Part shown: positions 37,101 through 49,100 of the stretch, piece by piece
Layout of the letters: every line of letters begins with the position of its first letter
Position numbering within the stretch: the first letter of the stretch is position 1
Source of the DNA: Morinoia aosen
Lineage: Eukaryota; Arthropoda; Malacostraca; Amphipoda; Talitridae
DNA length: 64,000 nucleotides
Direction of reading: 5' to 3'
Assembly (NCBI GenBank): GCA_030386875.1
Contig: CM059569.1
Coordinates: 44,431,842-44,495,841 of the forward strand
Notes under the pieces: generated by a model
The model's input: only the letters and a program-made list of their open reading frames with translations
Told to the model about the DNA's origin: nothing
Database searches by the model: none
Position numbers and translations under genes: made by a program

Positions 37101-40100
37101 CTTGTTTGTTGGAACTTTTGTTCTAATTTTACGGGGTACTTGTTTATTGGAATTTTTGTTCTAATTTTACGGGGTACTTGTTTGTTGGAACTTTTGTTCT
37201 AATTTTACGGGGTACTTGTTTATTGGAACTTTTGTTCCAATTTTACGGGGTACTTGTTTGTTGGAAATTTTGTTCGTATTTTTACGGGGTACTTGTTTGT
37301 TGGAACTTTTGTTCTAATTTTACGGGGTACTTGTTTGTTGGAAATTTTGTTCGTATTTTTATGGGGTACTTGTTTGTTGGAACTTTTGTTCTAATTTTAC
37401 GGGGTACTTGTTTGTTGGAAATTTTGTTCGTATTTTTATGGGGTACTTGTTTGTTGGAACTTTTGTTCTAATTTTACGGGGTACTTGTTTGTTGGAAATT
37501 TTGTTCGTATTTTTATGGGGTACTTGTTTATTGGAATTTTTGTTCTAATTTTACGGGGTACTTGTTTATTGGAGTTATGTTCTAATTTTACGGGGTACTT
37601 GTCTATTGGAATTTTTGTTCTAATTTTACGGGGTACGTGTTTATTGGAGTTTTGTTCTAATTTTACGGGGTACTTGTTTGTTGGAAATTTTGTTCGTATT
37701 TTTATGGGGTACTTGTTTGTTGGAACTTTTGTTCTAATTTTACGGGGTACTTGTTTATTGGAATTTTTGTTCTAATTTTACGGGGTACGTGTTTATTGGA
37801 GTTTTGTTCTAATTTTACGGGGTACGTGTTTATTGGAGTTTTGTTCTAATTTTACGGGGTACTTGTTTGTTGGAAATTTTGTTCGTATTTTTATGGGGTA
37901 CTTGTTTATTGGAATTTTTGTTCTAATTTTACGGGGTACTTGTTTATTGGAGTTTTGTTCTAATTTTACGGGGTACTTGTTTATTGGAATTTTTGTTCTA
38001 ATTTTACGGGGTACTTGTTTGTTGGAACTTATGCTGTAATATTACGGGGTGCTTGTTTGTTGGAACTTTCGTTCTAATTTTACGGGGTACTTGTTTGTTG
38101 GAACTTTTGCTGTAATTTTACGGGGTGCTTGTTTGTTGGAACTTTTGTTCTAATTTTACTGGGAATATGTGTGTTGGAATTTTTGTTCTAATTTCTCAGT
38201 GTATTTTTTTCGCTATAGCATGCATGTTTTTCGCCGCCAACGTGATTTAAAAACTTGGGCGGCGAAAAACATGCATGCAGGCGGCGAAAAAGTGAAACTG
38301 GGCTTACGAGGTACTTGTTTAAAGAAACTTTTGTTCTAATTTTATGGGGTACTTGTGTGGTGGAACTTTTGTTCTAATATCACGTGTTGTGTATTTTGTA
38401 CTGCAATTTTATTTAACGTTTTGATTTTTTTTAGTTCGTCTTTTCGAGAGTTTTTTTCATTTTGCAATCTAGAAAACATTGATGCTTTTGTGTAAAACAT
38501 TCACTAATGATTTCAATCATTTTATCTCTTCTACTCAATGTTTGTGCGTTTATCTATGGACAATTCATTTTTTATCAAGTTAATTATATAATTTTAAATT
38601 TGCAGAAAACAAGCATTTTTTCCGAATGAAATTGCAGCGAATATTTGAACGTGTTGTCTCTTTAACCTCATTTTATGAGCTGATTTATATATCTGATTCG
38701 AATACCTTCAATAACGAGGCACTTGTACTCTGAATTGCATTTTGTTGTTTGAAGTATCGTGTCGTTTCAACCTCAAAATTTTCGAAAATTATATTTTTTC
38801 GATCTAATGGCTCTTGAAGATGAGTACTTGTGATCTTAGATGAATTTGTGTGTTTTAAGTTGGATTTTTTAATTTAAAGTGAAAAGACATTTTAAAAGGA
38901 CATAATTAATGACAAAATTAATTTACACATTCCTACTCCCACTCTTACTCCCCAATCCCAACTACCCACTCCCCACTCCCAAATCCCCACTCCCCACTCA
39001 TCACTCCCAACCGCAGTAGAGTAACACAAGTGTAGTAAATACCGTGATGGTTGTAAATTATATCAACCGTTCAGAAGTAACATAACCGTTGTAAAATAGC
39101 ATAGAGGTTGTGAAATGGCATAACGGTTGTAAAGTACGGTTACGGGTGCCCGCAGCAAGGGCTGACGGCCGTACACCTGGCGGCGCGGTACGGTCACCTG
39201 GAGGTGCTGAACGCGCTGGGCGACACCCACCAGGACCTGGGCATCTTCAGCAGGAAGCTGGGCATGACGGCCCTCCACATCGCTGCCCACTACGGCCAGA
39301 CAGGTGGGTGCACTACGGTCAAATATGGGGATGGCATGCTACGGTCATATACGGGGGTGGTAGACTACGGTCATATATGTAGGTGGCATACTACGGTCAT
39401 GTATTTGAGAGGTGCATTACGGTCATATATGTGAGAAGCACACTACGGTTTTAAAAGTTGGCAGATAGTGACAGGTGTGGCAGGAGTCACACTACGGTCA
39501 TATAAGTGGGTGGCACACTACGGCCAGACAGGTGGGGCACGCTACGGTCATAGGAGTTGGTGGTACACTACGGTCATATAAGTGGGCAGTCACACTATGG
39601 TCATAGAAGTGAGTGCCCCACCGTAGTTGATTGTACGTAGTTCGTAGATCCTGTGTTGTTTGTTTGCAGCACAAAAACAACAAACAACATGCAGCCAACA
39701 GATTTTCCCCAATGATCCACGCGTAAACGATCCTGGATAATTTGCACAATACACAAATACAACGAACAACATGTCACCAAAATGCTTTTCCTCACAATTT
39801 ACGCGTAAACGATCCAGGATTATCCCCACAAGACACACAACACGACGAAAATTTGTAAATAATTGGTGTTTCATTATGATTGGGAATATATTATTCAACA
39901 TTATTCGCACGAGACAAAAAAACAAAGAAACATCACGACGCCAAAATATTTTTCCCGTTGATTGGGAATATGCGTTCTAGCGTTATTTGCGTACGACAAA
40001 AATCAGCAAACAACACAACACCAACACGCATTTTTGCAACAGAAATCTTACGGGCACGACACCAAAATCTATTTATAACGACAGAAATCTTACGCGAGCT

Positions 40101-43100
40101 GCTGAGCCACATCCAAGCGACGGTGAAGTCTGTGCCCCCTGCAGCGAAGGGGGGCAAGCCCTTCATCCCTGACCTGGGGGCAGAGTCGGACCTGACCCCC
40201 CTCCACCTGGCCGCCTACAAGGGCAACGAGAACGTCATCAGGGTCCTCTTCAACTCCGTCGGGGTCGTGGCGGACGTCAAGTCCAAGATCCATGTGAGGG
40301 GAGCTGTGATATTTAAGCAATTGAAATAGTTTATTTTATTTATTGATGTTGATAGGTCCTTATTTTAGCTGTCAGTATTTGCGCGGTGGCATTTCATTGG
40401 TGGATATAGTTTTTGAAAATAATCTTCATTTCAGTTTGCAATGTTTGCGTGGGGATACTTCATTGGTGAATACACTTTTCACTTATTTTAGTTATTTAAA
40501 TTTCTGTGGGGACACATCAATGTTTGCGTGATGATATTTCATTGATTCCGAGCTGGGTCAAGTCATATTCTGGGATGAGTCAAGTCTCCACAATTCAATA
40601 ACACAAAGATTGTGCCTGTGTAGGTTGTACTTATAAATGGGAACGAAACTTTAAAGCTTGATAAAATCGTGGCATCATGAGTCATCTCTGGCGTCACTCA
40701 TCTTCAACCAAGTGGAAAATAAAATTTCAGCCTCAGGAGTATTTTTGGCCTGCCTACGAAACAGCTATATTGTTATCCATCTAGTTATTGAAAATGGAAT
40801 CAAAATACTTCGTTTTAAATATGTCAGAAATATATGGTGCTGCTTCTGTAGGTTATCGTTAAATTATTTCACAAAATTATTTATGTTTGCAGTCGTGGAA
40901 TAGTTCGCATTCGGTGATAAAAGGCTAATTTATTCTGTTTCAATCTTCTGTGCGGTTAAGACGTTTATCAGCACCTTGATCCACACACGCACACACACCG
41001 TACAATATCTCTAACACAAAGTGATAGTGACGCTCAGTTTCAAACTTCAGAACTTGTAATGTTTTAGACCTTGTAATACTTTAGAACTTGTTTTGTTTTA
41101 GAACTTGTAATGTTTTGAAACTTGTAATGCTTTAGAACTTTTAATGTTTTAGAACTTGTAATGCTTTAGAACTTGTAATACTTTAGAACTTGTAATGTTT
41201 TGAAACTTGTAATGCTTTAGAACTTGTAATACTTTAGAACTTGTAATGTTTTGAAACTTGTAATGCTTTAGAACTTGTAACGCCGTGTGCAGCACTACAT
41301 ACCGCTGCACATGGCTTGCATCAACGGCCATACGAACGTGGTCGGGCTCCTGCTCTCCAAGTCTGCAAAGCAGGTAAGCATTATTATTTATTCATTTATC
41401 TATGAATTAATTTTAATTTATATTTTATTTTTTCATTTTGTTATTATCATTGTATTGCTAAGCTTGTTTATTTTGTTATTCGAGTTCTGTATTATGAATA
41501 AATTCTGGGGTGTAAAATTTTGTTAGTTCTTTGACGGTGCAGAAGCATGCACAAGGAGATATTTTAAATTAAGGTGATTTAGATGATGGTCAATGTTAAT
41601 TAGGATGATTCCAATGATGAATGATTTTGTCTTAGTTCTTCCTCTTTAGCTCAGGTCAAAGTTACTCTGATATTTTGAGTGCTGGGGAAAATGGTGTTGT
41701 GTTACATTTAATCTGTCAATAGTTTGATTTTTCGTGTTAAACTATAATAATTCAAGGATAAAGTGGTGTGAAGTTCCAATATTTTTTGTATTTATAATTC
41801 ATAAAAACAAACTACATAATTACCCGCCCAACCCCCCTTGGCCAGGTGCGCACTTTAAAGTCTTTAATGACCTACTTTCTAATGCCTCCCCAGGTGCACA
41901 TAGCAGACAAGAAGGGCAGGACGGGCCTGCACATCGCCGCGACGCACGGTCACTACGAAATGGTGGCCCTCCTGCTGGGGCAGGGCGTCGAGCTGGGGGC
42001 CAAGGACAGGGTGAGTGGGGGCAGGGCGTCGAGCTGGGGGCCAAGGACAGGGTGAGTGGGGCAGGGCGTCGAGCTGGGGCTAAGAACAGAGTGAGTGGGG
42101 CAGGGCGTCGAGCTGGGGGCTAAGGACAGGGTGAGTGAGATTAAGAGCAGGGTGAAGGGGATTAAGAGCAGCGTGATGAGGACTAAGGGCTGGGAGATGG
42201 GGATTGAGAGCTGGGTGAATGAAGCTATGGGGTGAGTCACTGGGACGAAGAAATTGTGGATGAGATTAAAAACAAGTTGAGGGAGACTAAGGGCTGGATG
42301 AGGAGAAATTAAGGATTGAATGAAGCGACTGCACCTAATTGGAATTGAGGGCAGGGACACAAGCTGAGTGAATCATCTTTAAGCCACCAACTTTTTTATT
42401 AGCAGCAGGATAAAAAATTATTTGCTCCTCAGGTACTTGGAAGAATTATGATGTTTACAGTTATAATTGGCAATGTAGAATTTAATGCAGTTTTGTTTTG
42501 TTACAGCACTTTTTTTCAATTCATTGCTGTCCAGTTTTTCAGCATCTACTACTTTCTTCTTCAACTTAAATCTTGTTTCATAAACTTCTTTCTCAACTTG
42601 CTGGTTCTGAGTACTTTGTGCGGTTAGATTCCACGTTTCCTGACCTCCATACTAAGTGGGGCCTTCCTCTTTCCTCTCCTTGAACATCTTCGGTCTGGTG
42701 AGAGAGGCTAAAATAGCTTATAATCAATGAATCATTTGAATTCATCTCCGGTACAGTGACATTAAGGCAGTTTGGTATATTTGAAATTTTATACTCAAAT
42801 ATAATAATTTAATTTGATTTTATAATTTTTATACTACAGGGGTCAGAAAATGGCTTTATATTGAAATTTTTGTTGTGAAGAGATGTTAAGAATACTGAAG
42901 CTTAGAGAATTTCCTTAGCGATTTAACTGAGTTTTTCACGCACTATTCATAGTGTTCCGCTAGTTTTCCGACTGGAAAATACGCGCATTTGAGTATTTAA
43001 AATAATGACGAACTCTCTCTAACTGGGATATGGTCGCCTCTCTGCAGAATAGGAGCATCCATATTGGAGTGCACGCAATCGAGGTTATTTTCTAACTTCA

Positions 43101-46100
43101 CGAAATATTTCGCCTACTGCAGGAGGGATGGACACCATTGCACTACTTAAAATATTTCCTAACTTCATGAAATATTTCACCTGGGGCATGAGGGTTGGAC
43201 TCTACTCAAAATATTTTCTAGCCACGAAACATTTGGCGTGCTGCAGGAGGGCTGGACGCCGCTGCACTACTCAGCCAAGATGGGTCACATCAGGGTGGTG
43301 CGGCTGCTGACAGAGGCGGGGGCGCGCACAAAGGACAAGACCAACGAGGGCAAGATCCCCATCTGCTACGCCGCCGCCTACGACCACGTCGAGGTCTTCT
43401 CCTACCTCATACAGAAGGATCTCGACTCCTATGAGCTCCTCAGGGACAAGAAGGTGTGCTGGTGGCGGGTGTTTGCTAGTGTTGGGTGGGTTACTCGCTA
43501 GTGCTTACTAGTTGCTAGTGTTAACAATAGTGTCGGGTGGGTGAGTGGCTAGGTGTTTGTTAGTGGGTAGCGTGGCTTCGGTGCTGAGGGAGTTGGTGGC
43601 TAGTGTTAACTTGTGTTGGGTGGGTTAGTGGCTAGTGTTTATTAGTGGCTAGTGTTGCTACAGTGATAGGTTGGTTGGTGGCTAGTGTTAACTTGTGGTT
43701 GGTGGGTTGGTGGCTAGTATTTATTAGCAACCAGTGGTACTACAGTGATGGGTAGGTTAGGTGCTAGTGTTTGTGCTACCACTTAGTGGGTTTGTGGCTA
43801 GTGTTTGCTACTATGCTGGGTGAGCTGGTAACTAGTGTTTTCAGTGGCTGGGAAGTAACATCTGGGAATCGTTGGGGTAGTATCGTTGAGTGTAACCGTA
43901 AAAATTTTGTACTGGTTCTCACTACTTGAAAACTGGCATCGGATAAATACGCGAAAATATGGAACATTAAATCGAGATCTAAGATTTTGTAGCTAATAAT
44001 TGAAATGATGATAGCTGAAAGTAAAGCGATAATGATGAAGTATTACCGCACCACAACCTTCACTAAAATTTACGAGGATGAAGAAATATTACTACAACTT
44101 CATTTCATTAGGCGATGATAATAAACTATTACTACAGCCTTTATTAAAACACACGATAGCGCGGAAATAATACCATAACTTCATCAAAATGTGCGATAAT
44201 AATGAATTATTAATTCAACCATCGTCAAAACTTACGATCTCGTGGAAATATCAACAAAACTTCATCGCAACTCCCGATAATATAAAAATATTAAAAGATT
44301 CCCACAACCCCATTACAAATCGCGAAAATATTAAAATATCCCCACAATCTCACGACAATATAAAAATATAACATGCCCCACAACTCGGTGATGACCGCAA
44401 CGCGTTTCAGTTCGTGCACGACCTGACGGTGATGTCGCGCAAGTATGCCCACCAGCCGATGCAGGAGTACGTGCTGCTCTCCCCAGCACCGCCTGACATC
44501 GCGCACAAGCTCTCGCACACGCTGCTGCATCTGTCCGAGACGGTGGGTGTGTGGGGTGTGGGGTGTGTGTGTGGGTGTGTGTGTTGGTGTGTGTGTTGGT
44601 GGGATGTGTGTGGGGTGTGTGGTGGGGGGGTGTGGTGGTGGGGGTGGTGATGATCGATGGTGATGATGATGATTGATGATGATGGCGATGATGATTAATG
44701 GTGATGATGATTGATAATGATGATGATGATGATGATGATAATGATTGATGATGATGGTGGTGATCATTAATGGGGATGATGATGATTGATGGTGATGATG
44801 ATGGTGATGATAGTGAAGCTACATTTGACACATCGGGAGGGTTTGTGTTTTATAATACTGATGGTGATGATGGTGTACTGTGATGCGTCCAAAATAATGA
44901 AAGCAGAGCGATATACTTTGATGATGAGAATGATGCAATGTTTGGGAGACATTTCCTTTATCATTTTGTGTACAATTATCGTTTCGAATTGATTGTTTAT
45001 TCCATTCTATTGCCATTATTTATAATAAATGGTCAGGACAGGAACATAACGGTTGAAATTCACGCAAAAAACTTTATGAAAAATAAGAAAAACGTTCAAA
45101 ACTTATCAGAAAAAATATTATTATGCAACATCCGCTTTGCACTAGCGCTGTTAAATTGTGAGACGTGGTTTTTGTGGAATTTCTTTTTCGTTATTCTGAC
45201 TTCCTGTGTACCATACAAATGCAAGCGACTTCCTGTGTACCATACAAATGCAAGCGACTCCCAGTGTACCATACAAATGCAAGCGACTTCCTGCGTACCA
45301 TACAAATGCAAGCGACTCCCTGTGTACCATACAAATGCAAGCGACTTCCTGTGTACCATACAAATGCAAGCGACTTCCTGCGTACCATACAAATGCAAGC
45401 GACTTCCTGTGTACCATACAAATGCAAGCGACTTCCTGTGTACCATACAAATGCAAGCGACTTCCTGTGTACCATACAAATGCAAGCGACTTCCTGTGTA
45501 CCATACAAATGCAAGCGACTTCCTGTGTACCATACAAATGCAAGCGACTTCCTGTGTACCATACAAATGCAAGCGACTTCCTGTGTACCATACAAATGCA
45601 AGCGACTTCCTGTGTACCATACAAATGCAAGCGACTCCCTGTGTACCATACAAATGCAAGCGACTTCCTGTGTACCATACAAATGCAAGCGACTTCCTGT
45701 GTACCATACAAATGCAAGCGACTTCCTGTGTACCATACAAATGCAAGCGACTTCCTGTGTACCATACAAATGCAAGCGACTCCCAGTGTACCATACAAAT
45801 GCAAGCGACTTCCTGCGTACCATACAAATGCAAGCGACTCCCTGTGTACCATACAAATGCAAGCGACTTCCTGTGTACCATACAAATGCAAGCGACTTCC
45901 TGCGTACCATACAAATGCAAGCGACTTCCTGTGTACCATACAAATGCAAGCGACTTCCTGTGTACCATACAAATGCAAGCGACTTCCTGTGTACCATACA
46001 AATGCAAGCGACTTCCTGTGTACCATACAAATGCAAGCGACTTCCTGTGTACCATACAAATGCAAGCGACTTCCTGTGTACCATACAAATGCAAGCGACT

Positions 46101-49100
46101 TCCTGTGTACCATACAAATGCAAGCGACTTCCTGTGTACCATACAAATGCAAGCGACTCCCTGTGTACCATACAAATGCAAGCGACTTCCTGTGTACCAT
46201 ACAAATGCAAGCGACTTCCTGTGTACCATACAAATGCAAGCGACTTCCTGTGTACCATACAAATGCAAGCGACTTCCTGTGTACCATACAAATGCAAGCG
46301 ACTTCCTGTGTACCATACAAATGCAAGCGACTTCCTGTGTACCATACAAATGCAAGCGACTTCCTGTGTACCATACAAATGCAAGCGACTTCCTGTGTAC
46401 CATACAAATGCAAGCGACTTCCTGTGTACCATACAAATGCAAGCGACTTCCTGTGTACCATACAAATGCAAGCGACTTCCTGTGTACCATACAAATGCAA
46501 GCGACTTCCTGTGTACCATACAAATGCAAGCGACTTCCTGCGTACCATACAAATGCAAGCGACTTCCTGTGTACCATACAAATGCAAGCGACTTCCTGTG
46601 TACCATACAAATGCAAGCGACTTCCTGTGTACCATACAAATGCAAGCGACTTCCTGTGTACCATACAAATGCAAGCGACTTCCTGTGTACCATACAAATG
46701 CAAGCGACTTCCTGTGTACCATACAAATGCAAGCGACTTCCTGTGTACCATACAAATGCAAGCGACTTCCTGTGTACCATACAAATGCAAGCGACTTCCT
46801 GCGTACCATACAAATGCAAGCGACTTCCTGTGTACCATACAAATGCAAGCGACTTCCTGTGTACCATACAAATGCAAGCGACTTCCTGTGTACCATACAA
46901 ATGCAAGCGACTTCCTGTGTACCATACAAATGCAAGCGACTTCCTGTGTACCATACAAATGCAAGCGACTTCCTGTGTACCATACAAATGCAAGCGACTT
47001 CCTGCGTACCATACAAATGCAAGCGACTTCCTGCGTACCATACAAATGCAAGCGACTTCCTGTGTACCATACAAATGCAAGCGACTTCCTGTGTACCATA
47101 CAAATGCAAGCGACTCCCTGTGTACCATACAAATGCAAGCGACTCCCTGTGTACCATACAAATGCAAGCGACTTCCTGTGTACCATACAAATGCAAGCGA
47201 CTTCCTGTGTACCATACAAATGCAAGCGACTTCCTGTGTACCATACAAATGCAAGCGACTTCCTGTGTACCATACAAATGCAAGCGACTTCCTGTGTACC
47301 ATACAAATGCAAGCGACTTCCTGTGTACCATACAAATGCAAGCGACTTCCTGCGTACCATACAAATGCAAGCGACTTCCTGTGTACCATACAAATGCAAG
47401 CGACTTCCTGTGTACCATACAAATGCAAGCGACTTCCTGTGTACCATACAAATGCAAGCGACTTCCTGCGTACCATACAAATGCAAGCGACTTCCTGTGT
47501 ACCATACAAATGCAAGCGACTTCCTGTGTACCATACAAATGCAAGCGACTTCCTGTGTACCATACAAATGCAAGCGACTTCCTGCGTACCATACAAATGC
47601 AAGCGACTTCCTGTGTACCATACAAATGCAAGCGACTTCCTGTGTACCATACAAATGCAAGCGACTTCCTGTGTACCATACAAATGCAAGCGACTTCCTG
47701 CGTACCATACAAATGCAAGCGACTTCCTGTGTACCATACAAATGCAAGCGACTTCCTGTGTACCATACAAATGCAAGCGACTTCCTGTGTACCATACAAA
47801 TGCAAGCGACTTCCTGCGTACCATACAAATGCAAGCGACTTCCTGTGTACCATACAAATGCAAGCGACTTCCTGTGTACCATACAAATGCAAGCGACTTC
47901 CTGTGTACCATACAAATGCAAGCGACTTCCTGCGTACCATACAAATGCAAGCGACTTCCTGCGTACCATACAAATGCAAGCGACTTCCTGTGTACCATAC
48001 AAATGCAAGCGACTTCCTGTGTACCATACAAATGCAAGCGACTCCCTGTGTACCATACAAATGCAAGCGACTCCCTGTGTACCATACAAATGCAAGCGAC
48101 TTCCTGTGTACCATACAAATGCAAGCGACTTCCTGTGTACCATACAAATGCAAGCGACTTCCTGTGTACCATACAAATGCAAGCGACTTCCTGTGTACCA
48201 TACAAATGCAAGCGACTTCCTGTGTACCATACAAATGCAAGCGACTTCCTGTGTACCATACAAATGCAAGCGACTTCCTGCGTACCATACAAATGCAAGC
48301 GACTTCCTGTGTACCATACAAATGCAAGCGACTTCCTGTGTACCATACAAATGCAAGCGACTTCCTGTGTACCATACAAATGCAAGCGACTTCCTGCGTA
48401 CCATACAAATGCAAGCGACTTCCTGTGTACCATACAAATGCAAGCGACTTCCTGTGTACCATACAAATGCAAGCGACTTCCTGTGTACCATACAAATGCA
48501 AGCGACTTCCTGCGTACCATACAAATGCAAGCGACTTCCTGTGTACCATACAAATGCAAGCGACTTCCTGCGTACCATACAAATGCAAGCGACTTCCTGT
48601 GTACCATACAAATGCAAGCGACTTCCTGCGTACCATACAAATGCAAGCGACTTCCTGTGTACCATACAAATGCAAGCGACTTCCTGTGTACCATACAAAT
48701 GCAAGCGACTCCCTGTGTACCATACAAATGCAAGCGACTTCCTGTGTACCATACAAATGCAAGCGACTTCCTGTGTACCATACAAATGCAAGCGACTTCC
48801 TGTGTACCATACAAATGCAAGCGACTTCCTGTGTACCATACAAATGCAAGCGACTTCCTGTGTACCATACAAATGCAAGCGACTTCCTGTGTACCATACA
48901 AATGCAAGCGACTTCCTGTGTACCATACAAATGCAAGCGACTTCCTGTGTACCATACAAATGCAAGCGACTTCCTGTGTACCATACAAATGCAAGCGACT
49001 TCCTGTGTACCATACAAATGCAAGCGACTTCCTGTGTACCATACAAATGCAAGCGACTTCCTGTGTACCATACAAATGCAAGCGACTTCCTGTGTACCAT

